Positions 22,401 through 33,600 of a stretch of 64,000 nucleotides of DNA are shown here, piece after piece. Both the position numbers and the translations under genes were made by a program. The DNA is from Diacronema lutheri (Eukaryota > Haptophyta > Pavlovophyceae > Pavlovales > Pavlovaceae), in assembly GCA_019448385.1 (NCBI GenBank), contig JAGTXO010000011.1:462001-526000 (forward strand), written 5' to 3'. Under the pieces are notes generated by a model, which saw nothing but the letters and a program-made list of their open reading frames with translations, was not told the DNA's origin and made no database searches. Positions within the stretch are counted from its first letter, which is position 1; each line of letters starts with the position of its first letter.

Positions 22401-23962
22401 TGGGCGCGTCCACGGCGCGCTGCACGACGAGCACCGCCGGCCGGTCGACGCAGCCGAGGCTCACCGCCGCGTGCTTGCCCTCGAGCAGCGCCGCCGCCGC
22501 AGCCTCGACCAAGGCGTCACCAGGCGCGTCGCCGACGACGACGGCACAGCCGTCGCCGTACTCGGCCTGCATCGCGGCGACGCACGACGCGACAAAGTCG
22601 CCGCCCGCGGCCGCCGCGTGTCGCGCCGCCAGCATCCGGCGCGCGATGGCAAGCCAGACGTACTCGGCCGGCGCGCGCGCGGCGCGCGCGCGAGGCGCGC
22701 CGGCCGCGCCGCGTGCGCCAGCGCGTGCGCCTCCAGCGGCCGCAACGGCCGAGGCGGCTGGAGCGGCGGTGAGCGTGCGCCGCGCGCGCTTCGCCGGCCG
22801 CGTGATGGGCGATGCACCCGCCGTCGCCCCGCCCGCAGCAGCCGGTGCGGCCGCCACAGCGCCCGCCGCAACGCCACTCGTCACGACGCCCGTGGCGGGC
22901 GGCGCGGCGGCGGACGCGGCCGCCTCGACGGGCGTCGCGCAACTACCGCCAGCGGTCGCGGACGCGCCCGGCGACGCGTCGGCGAGGAGGTGGCGCAGCA
23001 CGCCGCGCGCGAGCGCGACTCGCACGGCGAGCGTCAGCGCGCGCAGGCGGTCGGAAGGCGAGGCGTCGCGCTCGGCGTCGGCGGACGTGGCGGCAGCAGG
23101 CGAGGCGGCGGGCGGCGCGGCGGCGGGCTGGGCGGCCGCCGGCGCAACCTCGTCGGCCTTGGCCAGCCAGACGAGCCCGGCGACTGCGAGCACGACGCTG
23201 TACGCGCCGACATCGTCACCCGCAACGCGCGCCAGCCGGGCGTGGGCGTCGGCCTCGGACACGGCGACGTGGAAGAGCACGTCGTCGCGGGCAGCTTGCT
23301 CGGCAAACTGACGCAGCTGCTTGGCCATCGTCACGCCGGCGACGCACGCCTCGCCCGCCTCTGCCTCGACCTGCTCGTCCTGGCCGATGGCGGACGCGCC
23401 GGCCTCGGCGCCAGCGTCGAGTGTCCGGCGGCGCTCGAGGGCGAAGCCACGCACACAGACGCTCTGGAGGCCGCCGAGCGCGCCCGCCTTCTCGTGCAGC
23501 GCGCACGACAGCTCGACCACCGAGTCCACGCGCCTCGCGGCGGCGCCCCCCCGCTCGCCGCGCGTGGCCGCGCGCACGACGAACACCATGAATTGCGCGC
23601 GCTTCGCCGCGCGCGCCGACGCGCACGCGTGCTTCAGGAGCCGGCAAAGCGCGGGCCTTTGCGCCGCTGCGCCCCGCGTGCACAGCAGCAGTTGGCCGCG
23701 CTCGTCGCCCAGCTCCTGCTCGATGGCGGCCTCGAGCGCGTCGTCCGTCAAATCGCCGTGCTCCGTCGAGGCGAGCGCGCGCGCAGCCGCGAGCGCCAGC
23801 TCGCCTGCGCCCGCGCGCCGCCGGCGGCGCGCACCGGCGGGCGCGTGCGGCGCCGACGCGTGTGACGACGCCGCCGCGTCCGCGCGCGCACACGCGGCGC
23901 GCAACGCCTCACGCGCCGAGGCGGCCGCGCGCGCCCTGGGCGCGAGCTTCAAGAACGTGCGC

Positions 23963-24058
<96 letters not shown>

Positions 24059-27000
24059 TCGCCCTCGTCGCCGGCCGGCGGCGGCGGTGGCGGCGGTGGC
24101 GGCGCGGCCACGGCGGCGGCAGCAGCGGCGGCGGCGGCGGTGGCGGCGGCGGCGGCGCCCAGCGCGGGCGGCGGCGGCGTGGCGGCGGCGGTGGCGGCGG
24201 CGGTGACGCCAGCGGCGGCCTTGGCGCCGCGCGTCTGCGGCGGCGTTTCGGCGCGATCGGGGCTGCCCCCGCCACGCACCGCGCTCGTGACCGCGCAGAC
24301 GCCGCCCGGCGCACGATCGCTGGCCGCGCCGGTCAGCGCGACGCGGAGGCGCTCGCCGACAGCGTACATGTCCGCCACGCTGAACGTGCGCGGCGCGGAC
24401 GAGCAGCCCGCCGCGGCGAGCGCGTCGTTGAGCGCGCCCACTATCGCGAGGCCGCACGTCGCGCCACGCTGCGCCGCCTCGTTGAGCAGCAGCGCGCGGC
24501 GCACGCGCGAAATGTCGAGACCCGCCGCGTGCAGCGTGGCAGTTATCGCCTTGGCGAGCATGAGCGCCTGCCTGCAGGGCGACGCGAGCGTGTCGACGAG
24601 CACCGCGTCGTAGCGATGCTCGCCCGCGCGCGCGACGCGCACAAGGCGCAACGCGGTGAAATGGCCGGAGGCGAGCTGCGCGCCGTCGTCACCGCCCGCG
24701 CCGCCGCGCTCGTCCGACGGGCTCCACACGCCGATGACAGCCTGCGTTGTCGCCTCGCTGCGCAGGCGGTGCAGCAGCGCGGCGCGCTCGGCGCCGTCCT
24801 GGAACACCGCGGGTTGCGCGGCGAGCGGCACGTGGCAGACATGCCCGCCGCCGGCCTGCCCGTGCACGCGCAGCACGACCTCGCAGCACGCGTCGACGGT
24901 TGAGGCGAGCATGTCGCCGCTGGCGATGCGCTCCACCTCTGCCTGCGGGAGGCCGGCGCTCGCGGCGGCGGAGGCCAGCCGGCGCGCAGCCGCGTCGCCC
25001 GCCCACGCCAGCAGCGCCGAGTTGGCGGGTTGGAGGGGAAGCTCAAGGGCGGCTGGTTCGGTGGCGGTAGCCTCGTTGGCAACGGGCACGTTGGCGGTGC
25101 GCACGTTGGCGGCGGGCGCGGCGGCGATGGCTGGTGGGGCGGAAGACACGCCCGCGGCGGCAGGCGCGGACGCGACAGCGGCAGCGACTAGTGGGGCGGG
25201 GAAAACGCCGTCGGTGGCTGGCGCGGAGGCGAGTGCAGGAGCAACTAGTGGGGCGGGAAAATCGGCGGCAGGCGCGAAGGCGGATGCAGCAGCGGCTAGT
25301 GCGGCGGGGAAAACACCGTCGGCGGCAGGCGCGAAGGCGGATGCAGGAGCGCCCAGCGGGGCGCAGAAAACACCGTCGGCGGCAGGCGCGAAGGCGACAG
25401 CAGCAGTGGCCAGTGGAGCGGAGGCGCAGGGCCACGCGCGCGCCAGCCGTGCAAGCCCAAGCCGCGCGCGAGCGACGCACGCGCCGATGGCCGAGGCGGC
25501 GGCGCAGGCCACGACGTGGCCTGGCACCGGTGTGGCCAGCCGCTCGCGGGTGTGCACGTCGAGCCGCGCCCCACGCCAAGAGCGGCGGCGCGCTGAACGG
25601 AGGCGCGCGACCCCGATCGATCCGCCCGCGCACGCGCGCGCCGGCTCAGTGTGGCCAACGCGCGCCGCTATGCAAGGCGCGCGCGCGATAACGGCGGCTG
25701 TCGGCCGTGGCGTGCGCGTGGCGGCGCCGCGGCGACGGGCGCGGCACACGAGCCGCTCGGGCGCGCCGCCGCCGCGCGGCACGATGTCGAGCAGCACGGT
25801 CACGCCGCGCGCGCGCGCGACCGCCGTGCACGCGAGCCGCACGGGCAGCGGCGGCCCGTCCGGGCGCGCGAGCGCCGCCACCTCGGCGTCGGTGAGGCTG
25901 TGCAGCTCGCGGCGCGCGCGCGCGAACGCGGCGATGTCCGCGCGCAGCTCCGCGTCCGTGCCGAGCGCGGCACGCGCGTGCACGGGGAGCGACGCGCGCA
26001 GCGCGTGGAGCACGCCGCCGCGCGCGCCGCGCGGCGCCGGCGCGCGATCGCGCTCAGCGCGCGCGGCGCGCGTGAGCTCGCGCACCGCGCGCGCGAGATT
26101 GCGCCGCGCGGCCGCGACGGGAGGGCTAGGTGCGCGCGCGCGCCGGTTGTAGCGCGGCCGCGCCGAGTCGAGGGGCGGCGGACGCGGTGCGTACGCCGCG
26201 GCGCGGCCCGCGCGCCAAAAGGCCGGCGGCGGGCGCAGCTCCGTCGCGTCGACCGCGGCCGCGAGCGCGCCGAGCGCGGCGTCGCTGTCGCCCGCCGCGT
26301 CGGCCGCGTCGACGAGCACGAAGAGCGCGCCGAGCGCGCGCGACGCGGCCGCCTGCGCGGCGGTGGGGCGGGCGCAGGCAGCGACGCATGCGGCCGCCAT
26401 GCCGCGCGCCGCGGCGAACGCCGGTGACGTGACGGCCGCGCCGATGGCAACGGCGGCGGCGGCGACGGTCGAGGCGGCAGCGCCGGCGATGGAGGTGGCA
26501 GCGGCGGCGGCGCTTGCCATCGCGCGGCGCGCGAGACGCGAGGCGCCACCGACCGCCGCCGCCGCAGCGCGCGCTGCGCGCGCGCCGGTGGCGCGCATCG
26601 TCGCCGCGCCAGGCGCCGCCGCGCCGACGCCGCCGGCGCCCGCGCCGTCGCCGCTCTCGGCCGTGCAGGGCTCCGATGGCGAACCCGGCGTGCGCTGGCG
26701 CGTGATGCGCGCGCCGAGGCGCGCGCTCCGCGCCGCGCGGCCGGCGACGTCGAGGAAGCGCCGTGCGCGCGCCGCGCGTAGGCCACGCGCGCGCGGCGGC
26801 GCACCGACAGGCGCCGAGCGCCGCGGCGCGCACGCCGGCGCGTCGCTGTCGGGTTGCGCAGCGCGCGCGCGGGAACTCGGCGCGGCGTGTGCGGGCGGCG
26901 GGCGCGCGCCCGCGCGGCGCAGAGGCGCGAGGCGCCGGCCGCAGACGAGGCGTGTGCGCAACCAGGACGGCGAGGGCCGCAGGGCGCCGTCGACGTCGCG

Positions 27001-30000
27001 CATCGGCGGGCCGCGAGCCCGCCGCGCAGCCGTGCGGCGCGCGCGAGGCGCTCGGCGGCGCGCGCGCCGCACGGCGCGCGCGGCGGCGCGCACGCCAGCG
27101 ACGGCTGCGGCCACGCCGCGCGCCAACACGGCCGCGGCGTGCGCCATCGCACCGAGCACGGCGCGTGGCGCGCCGAGCAAGCGCAGCAAGCGCGACGCCG
27201 TCGCGCGCGCCGGCGCACCGTGTGCAGGGGCCTCGCCAGCGCCAGCACCGACGCCGCCATCGCCGCAGCCGCAGGTGGCGTCGCCGCCGCCGCAGGCGTC
27301 GCGACGGACGCCGCCGCCGCCGAAACAATCGCCGCACACGTCGCCGCCGACGTTGCCACCCCAGCCGCCGTTGCGTGCGCAGGTGGCTGCGGCGCGTGCG
27401 TGCGGGAGGCGTGCCGTGCGGCGCGCATCACACGGGCTGCGCGACGCGAGCGACGCCGCCGGGGTCCCCGCTGCGCCAGGCGCGCCGTGCGCGCCAGCCT
27501 CGCCGGCCTCGCCGGCGCGCGGTCGCGCGCTCGCCTCGACGTGGCCGCCTCCGCCGCCATCGCCGCCGTCGAACCGGGCGGCGGAGGGCTGCCGCTCGAA
27601 CCGCTCGTCGGCGTCGGCCGCCACCGCCGCCTCGCGCTCCGCCGCCGCGGCGGCCGCCGTACGCGCGTGGCGGAGCGCGCGGCCGCCGTCCGCTGCGCGG
27701 CGTGGCGGCGCGGGCGCCGCCTTCGGCGCGCGCGGCCCCTCGGCGCGCTCGCGGAGCACGGCGAGCGGCGTGCCCGTGGCGACGCTCGTGCAGACGCGCC
27801 GCAAGGCGGCGCTTACGCACGCGTGGACGACGCGCGCCGTCCGCTTGTCGGCGGCGCGCGCGGCGCGGCGCGCGGCCTTGGCGGCGGCCTTTTTGGCGCG
27901 CCTCTGCTCCGCCTGCTCCGACAGCGCGCGCGCCTGGCGCTCGGCTGCGAGCGCGTCCTCGGGCGAAACGGTCGGCCTCGGCGGCCGCGCGCGCGCGCTG
28001 CGACGCTGCGCGCTGCGGCGGTCGGACGGCGGCTGCCGCGGCGGCGAGGACGGCGAGCGCGAGCTCGGCGTGGGCGACCAATCGCCGCTGACGGTTGCGA
28101 GCGGCGCAAACGGGTTGTCGTCCCCGCGCCCCGCGGCGTGCGACAGTGCACGCGGCGTCGGGCGCCGGCCGACCGCTGGCGGGCCCCACTCGGACGGCGG
28201 CTCCGAGGGCGAGCGCGCCGTCGGCGCCACGCGTTGCGCGGCCGGCGGCGCCTCCCGGTCCAGCGCCGCCTGCTCTCTCGCCGCGGCCTGCTCGTCACCC
28301 TCCGGCACGCCACGCGGCGCGAGCACCGCGGTGGCGCAGCGCGTCGCGTTGAGCAACGCCGCCTCCATCTGCCGCACGCTGGCCTTGGCGCACGCCACAC
28401 CCTGTCTCGCCCGGCGCAGCGCCTCGTGCGCGCGGCGCACATCCGCGTCGGCATCTTCGCGCATGCCAAAGTGCGCCTGTTGCAGCCGCAGGTCCGCAGG
28501 GCGCCCCTGCGCGCGAGGGGCACGGGCGCGGCGGCGCGCGGGTGACGGAGCTGGCGCGCCGTTCTGCGCTGCGCGCACGCCAATCGACGGGCGCGCGCGC
28601 GGCGGGGCGCGCGCGCGCGCGCGCGCGCGCGCTGCCTACCCAGCCGCCGGCCGGCTCGCGCGAGCGCGCCAGCTGCTCCGCCGCCTCGGCGTCGAGCACG
28701 CGCTGCTGCGCCTCCTCCTCGCCCAGTGCAGCGAGGTGCAGCCGGCGGGCTGCCTTGCGGCAGTTGCCCTCCGCCTTGCCCACGGCCTTGCGCGCCGCGT
28801 CGACGGGGTCGTCGTTGGCTCTGGCGCGCCTGCGCTTGCCCTTGTCGGCGGGCGGCGGCTCGGCGCGCTGCGGCGCGCCGAGCGCGTCGTCGGCTCCGCG
28901 CGCGGCCGCCCGCGGGCGGCGGGCCCCAAAGAGCGCACCGGTCGCCGTGCGCGCCGCGCAAGCAACGACCAGCGCTGACACGCCGGCGAAGACCGCACCG
29001 CCCAGCGCCACGGTTGCCACGATGCGCAGCGTCCCGTGCGCAGGCCGCGCTGCCTCCGCCGCCGCTTTGGCGGCCTCGCGCGCGCGCGCATCGGCGGCTC
29101 TCATCTCGTGCAGCAGCCCGGCCGCGCCGCTCGCGCCGTCGCGGCCGCGCGCGAGCTCGCACAGCACCGCCGCCGCGCGCCGCGTGGGCTCGCGCGCGAG
29201 CAGCTGCGCGCCGCCGTCGGGGCGCAGCTTCTCAACGAACTCGGCAAACGTCGCGTCGCGCCAGAGGGACATGCGGAAGGCCCTGTGCACCGCCCCCTCT
29301 TGCTCGCGCATCCGCCGTGCCGCCCGCCTGCCGTCGCGCGCGTGCGCGTGCGCGGCCGCGTCGAATCCCGCGACGCCGCGCTGCGCGTCGCGCGCGTCCG
29401 ACGACGGCGCCGCCGCGCTGCCCGCCAAGGGCGCCGCAGCGGCGACGCGCGCGTGCGGAGCGACGGGATCGCCGGCGGCCGGCGGCTCGGCGCGCTGCGG
29501 CGTGCCGTTTGCTCCGCGCGCGGCCGTCCCGGGGGAGATGGCCGCGATGGCGCCGCCAGCCGCGCCGTGCGCCAGCCACGCGCATAGGCTGCCGACGAGC
29601 TCGCCGAAACCCCCGACGGTCGCCGCGGCGGCGAGTGCGCCGGGCTTGCCGGCCGACAGCGGCTCGCGAGCGTCGTCGTCGCAGCCGCCGGCACCCGTCT
29701 TGGCGAGTGCGTCGCGCTCGCCCTCGACGCCCGCCACGACCGCCGCCCCTCCGTCGTCCGCCGCGCCGGCCGCGCGCGCGGCCGGGCGCAGAGGAGGCGT
29801 GCCGGTGCAGCCGTCGCCGCTCGTCTTCGCCGTTTCCTCCACCTTGATCGCTTCGTCGCCACCTGCGCCATCTCCGACGCCGGGGCCCTTGGTCACGCTT
29901 GCCGCCATGCGCGCCGTGCCCGCCGGCCAGCCCGCCGACTGCTCGAGCGCGGCGGCGAGCGGCGCGACGCGCGCCGACTCGGGCGCGCTCTCGTCATCGG

Positions 30001-32317
30001 GCTCGGGCGCGTTGTGCAGGCGCGCGAGCGCGCGCTCGACGGCCGCGGCGCCACTGCCGGGGGCGCGGCTCGCCGCGCGCACCGCGCGCCGCCAGGCCGG
30101 CGCGAACATGAGCGCCGACTCGAGCGCCGCGAGCGCGCGCGCCTCGCGCGCGTCGCTCGCGCCGTGGCGCGGCGGCACGCGCGCGGCGCCGCGCGGCGCG
30201 GTGCCTCGGAAGCGTGGGCTCAGCGTGTAGGCGAGGTGCTGCGGCACGCCGCGCGCCTCCGCGCGCGCGCGTCCGTCCTCGACCTCGCGCCGCGCCTTCG
30301 CGATCGCCGGCGTGGCGCGCGCGAGCCAGTCGGGGTCGGCGGGCAGGTGGATCACGACGAGAATCGGCGCCCAGTCCAGCCGCGGGTTCTTGTGACGGTC
30401 GGGCACGACCCACACGAGCAGCACCGTGCCCTCCGCGCCGCACGCCGCCTCGTAGATCCTGGGCTGCGAGCGCCAATCGGGCCTGACGCGCAGCGCCCGT
30501 GCGTGGTCGATGGCGGCGGCGCGGTCGCCATTGAAGTGAACCGTCGTCACCTCGCCGTTGACGGACCGGCCGGACCGCCAGCAGAACACCGCGTCCGCCG
30601 ACCCGCCGGCGATGGCCGCGAGCGATTCGGGCGCGGCGAGCCGCGGCAAGCCCTCGAAGGCGGCAAAGTCCTCGTGCGCATTGTACACGCCGCCCCAGCC
30701 GTCGTGCGCGTACGCGCGCGCGGCCGCTCGTACCGCGCGCGGCTGGTTCTCCACGCCCGACGTCATGTGCCGTGTCGTCCCCGCGAAGCCGGGCTCGCCC
30801 AGCTCGGCCCGCACGACGGTACCGTACCCCGCGCCCTGCGTCGGGGCGGCGAGGTGGTGCATGCCCGCGCCGGTCACGCCCTCCGTGCGCTGCCGCGTGA
30901 CGATCGTGCCCGTCGCGTGCGCGAAAAGCGTGTCGACCACGGCGGGCGCGCGCCCGCTGTTCGCCCGCAGCCGCGCCCTACCCGCTTTTAGCTGCTCGGG
31001 GTCCTTGGCGTCGTACACGCGCGCGTCCGCGTCGCCCTCATCAGGCGCAGTGTAGACGCAGCGGCGTTCGAGCGGCGCCGAGCCACCGCCGTCCGCCGCC
31101 GCCGGCGAGGTTGGCGCCGCGCCCGCCGCCACCGCGCTCGTCGCCGCCGTGCCCGTCGCCACCGCCGCAGCCGCCGCGCCCGCGAGGTCGTCGTCCCCGT
31201 CCTCCGCGCCCTCCCCGTCGTCAGCGGTGGTGGCGTCGCCATCGTCCCCGTCGCCCTCGCCCCCGCCGAGGAGGCTGAATGGTCGGGGCCCCCACGCCGA
31301 GGCGGCGCGCCGCTGCGGCGCACGCGGCGGTGGCGCTCGCGACGGCGGCCTTGGCGCCGCCGCGCCGCGCGGCCTGGCCGCCGTCGACAGCGCGCGGCCT
31401 GCAGCGCCCGTGAGCGCGTCGAGCGCGGCCGTGCGTGCGATGCGGTCGTCGGGCGCGCGCAGCGCCGCCTCGACGGCCTGCAGCAGCCCGTCGGGCGCGG
31501 ATCCGCCGACACTGGCATCGCACGCCTCGGCGAGCCGCGCGGCCTCGGCGAGCCGCGCGGCCTCGCGGGTGAACGGGCCGAAGCGCCTGGCGCGGTCGCC
31601 GAGCAGAGCGCCGATGGCGGCGCGGAGCGTGCGCGCGCGGGTCTCCTCGTACGCGGCCGTCGTGAGGCGCGCGAGGCGCGCGTCCAAAGCCTTCTTGATC
31701 TCGACAAGGACATTCGCGCGGCGGCCGTAGAGCGTCGATGCGCTCGCCGCGACCTCGGCCGCGACTGTTGCCGCGGCGAAGCAACACGCGGCCCCACTCT
31801 GCGGGGGCGCCTTGAAGGCATCGATGGGCGGCGCTGTTCTGCCGATGCGCTGCGCAAGCTTCTTGATGAGCACGCCGGCCGCCGTGGCGTACGCCGATTC
31901 GCCGTTGCCCAAGGTGCGCGAATCGGCGAGCAGGGCGAGCGCGGCGCCGGGCGGCGCGCCGCGCTGCGCGGGCGGCGCGAGGAGCAGGTACGCCGCCGTC
32001 CAGTGCACGAGGCCGCTGGACGCGCGGAGGCAGAGCGGTAGCACGACCACGAGCACCTGCCCAAACCGGTCCGCATCCGCGCATGCTTTGCGCAGGTTGC
32101 GCAGCGCCACCTTGAGCGCATGCTGCGAGCACCCCGTGTCGCCCACCCTAACCCTGCTCGTGCCGAAATCCGCGTAACGCAGCAGGGCGATGAGGCAAGT
32201 GGATGGGACCACGTGGGGGTGGGTATCTCCCGGCGACAGAATGGTGCTGAGGGCCAGCGAGAAACTGTCCGAGCCGCCCCGCCCGCCGGGCAAAGCGTCC
32301 TTCACGGAGTCCTCCAT
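13418..32317 (-). CDS. Giant multidomain protein with C-terminal Fanzor nuclease
   Basis: Three exons, 32317-28640, 28506-15274 and 15145-13418, give 6,212 residues from an ATG. Both introns (133 and 128 nt) are phase 0 with GT-AG ends: donor GTAGGC and acceptor GCGCGCAG; donor GTGCGC and acceptor GCGCGCAG. The second joins PLRTHN to VPRNVRLTA, restoring a typical Fanzor segment. Domains in order: Ulp1/C48-like peptidase (about 43-193), unrecognised globular region (about 430-730), coiled-coil (about 1170-1290), low-complexity and possibly degenerate peptidase segments, second Ulp1-like domain (about 2400-2630), several unrecognised modules, YqaJ-type nuclease (about 3965-4155), further modules, chromodomain (about 5198-5252), Fanzor (about 5350-6070), then an Asp/Gly-rich tail ending in basic PKRGRR. 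All key RuvC and YqaJ residues are present. No transposase, polymerase or capsid domain is recognisable. Likely nuclear. It could instead be processed into pieces or be several transcripts; the uninterrupted 13.2-kb middle exon argues for one protein. Confidence 0.8.
13890..16130 (-). other. Fanzor (eukaryotic TnpB-like) nuclease domain (giant protein C-terminus)
   Basis: The N-terminal wedge begins with ELRRIAAAVHRLTTQAYRV and includes YECAPTKRWNYDRHTTRYF and YNVAPLRTHN. After the 128-nt intron come VPRNVRLTANAIWETLP and VTSVVTDGVAVHAVATVL. RuvC-I is VVVAADPNMGNI (Asp 5813, codon at 14620); RuvC-II is VFVPEPYTSMHCSM (Glu 5995, codon at 14074); RuvC-III is PVHRDYNAARNIFYDV (Asp 6055, codon at 13894). 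Between the last two lie one Cys after TSMH, R-C-G 14 residues on, and CPAC. This is the DED triad plus zinc-ribbon order of the TnpB/Fanzor superfamily. Fanzors are RNA-guided DNA nucleases; no defect in the active site is visible. Confidence 0.9.
16430..16590 (-). other. Chromodomain (giant protein)
   Basis: TYEVEAVVDERRKAGKK, then TFEFRIRWLGYDESADTWEPEANV and DLVAQFRK. This is a textbook chromodomain: E-V-E-x-I/V-x-D-x-R, Y/F-x-I-x-W-x-G-Y, D-x-T-W-E-P, then a C-terminal helix. The aromatic cage positions (Y, W, and F/W-E-P) look intact, so it may read methylated histone tails. It sits about 100 residues before the Fanzor domain. Confidence 0.92.
19720..20280 (-). other. YqaJ/lambda-exonuclease-type PD-(D/E)XK nuclease domain (giant protein)
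   Basis: The domain opens with QRSPRWHDERWEEVTGS, the family start. It continues with GILGEAVALRKLAAAYGI (Glu about 4030), FAFSPDGLAI (Asp about 4068), VLVEVKTLTK (Glu about 4083, Lys about 4085) and HRDQLQLGMHVLGV (conserved Q-x-Q), then a strand ALYVQYLRHE. All metal-binding and catalytic positions of the YqaJ viral-recombinase family are present. Such enzymes are 5'-3' exonucleases used in phage and viral recombination and in some large mobile elements. Confidence 0.85.
23955..24062 (-). repeat. Coding GCC trinucleotide run (poly-Ala) in the giant gene
   Basis: An almost pure (GCC)n array on the minus strand encodes about 34 consecutive Ala, followed by smaller Ala/Pro runs to about 24200. 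It is a low-complexity linker before the second Ulp1-like domain. Length is probably polymorphic. Confidence 0.9.
24300..24960 (-). other. Ulp1/C48-like cysteine peptidase domain 2 (giant protein)
   Basis: Within exon 2, AQLASGHFTALRLVR supplies a His (about residue 2508), YDAVLVDTLAS an Asp (about 2531) and EAAQRGATCGLAIVGALN a Gln and a Cys (about 2577) in the right order and spacing for the Ulp1 fold, with T-C-G close to canonical D-C-G. A preceding segment, SGDMLASTVDACCEVV, matches the helix before the Ulp1 core. Separated from the first peptidase domain by about 2,300 residues. Confidence 0.65.
31740..32190 (-). other. Ulp1/C48-like cysteine peptidase domain 1 (giant protein N-terminus)
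   Basis: The pattern is that of Ulp1/adenain-fold peptidases: strand VLVVVLPLC, then LVHWTAAYLLL (catalytic His, about residue 105), ALALLADSRTLG (Asp, about 132) and PPQSGAACCFAAATVAAEV (oxyanion Gln; Cys about 179 at the usual spacing). The Asp of the canonical D-C-G is replaced by Cys. It looks catalytically competent. In the family, such domains cut ubiquitin-like proteins or viral/transposon polyproteins. Confidence 0.7.
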
Positions 32318-33600
32318 CTGCAGACTGTGGGCACGTCAGTGTCCGGATGGCGGCCCGGATGATACTTGGGAGAATTTACATGATGCCCTGGAGAATGCCC
32401 CGCTCTCCCACAACCAGGACCCGCCAGCGCGCCGAGCCTACTCGTTTGCCCGCGCCGCCTCTCTTTGCGCGCCCGAGCGCGGCCTCCGAGCGCGGCCAAC
32501 GTCCTCCGGGGGCGTGCATCGTGGCTGCTCGGAGGGGCTGCGACGCGGCGAAAGCTCGCTGCGCGGCCGCAACGTGAGCGCGCGCGCGCGGCCGCGCGCC
32601 GGCCTGCGCTGCTCTGCACGGCCGCGCGCCGGCCTGCGCAGCCTCGTCGCGCAGCGTGAGCGCGAGCGCGCGCGCGGTGAGCTCGGCGGATGGGTGCGCG
32701 GCGGCGTTGGCGGCGGGTGCGGCGGCAGGCTGGGCGGCGGGTTTGGACGGAGAGTGTCGGGGAAGAACGGGGCGCATCCTGGTTGGGAGTTGGACGGCGC
32801 CCACCACGCGCTGGCGGATCCTGGTTGCCACCACCACCAAACCCCCCCCCCCCCCCCCCCCCGGAGACGAGGACCAGGGGCATGGCCGACTCGCTGCGCC
32901 GCACAGCGCGCGGCGCGCGGCATGCTGCGCGACCTCAGGCACATCCAGCCGCGCTCCGCGCACGCAACGCGCGCAATGCCGCGTTGCACTGCAGATGTGC
33001 ACGTGCGGCTCTCACGCGCACTGTGTTGCACGAACGGCATCACGCCACCGAGCTGCGTCCGGACCACGCGCCGCGCGCAGGCGACCACACAGGGGCGCGC
33101 CGCGCCGCGCGTGCGCGCCCTCGCAACCGTTGCAGCACGCTCTGCCTTGCACTGCGCCGAGCCGCCGCGCGCTGTGCGCGTGCATGCAGGGCGCACGCGT
33201 GCGACGAAGCGCGCGCGCGGCGAGGCGCGCGGGCGGCTCGCTGCGCGGGCGGCAACGCGCCAAGCTGCGCCCAGACCAGGCGCGCGCCCGCGAGTGCCAC
33301 CGGGACGCACTGCCCCCGCCGGGGTCGCCGCGCGCTCTGTGTGTGCGCTCGCGCGCTGCGAGCGCGGCGGAACGTTCGTGCATGGCGCGAAGAGCGCGGC
33401 ACCCGAAGACGGCTGCCCCGAGCCCGCGCCGGGTGGCAGCGAGCGGCGGCACCTCCTCGGCGAGCCCGCCCCGCGCCTTCCCCTCCACGTGGCGTTTTGA
33501 GGCAGACGGACACGCGCCCACACTGCGACTGGGCACGCTGCTCGAGGCAGACACGCACCCAACGCGCGCGCACCACGCGCCCGCGTCGGCGGGCCGGTGT
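32318..33600. other. GC-rich stretch upstream of the giant gene; no gene recognised
   Basis: Presumed 5' flank and promoter of the giant gene, then about 1.2 kb of GC-rich DNA. It has an imperfect direct repeat containing CGGCCGCGCGCCGGCCTGCG (about 32590-32645) and a poly-C run at about 32846-32862. Open frames are present on both strands, but none has recognisable motifs or consistent continuation. I found no terminal inverted repeat matching the other end of the giant gene. Confidence 0.4.

Noticed and set aside
28507-28639. Frame change in the giant gene read as a frameshift or gene boundary
   Set aside because: A GT-AG intron with phase 0 on both sides explains it, and the coiled coil continues across the junction.
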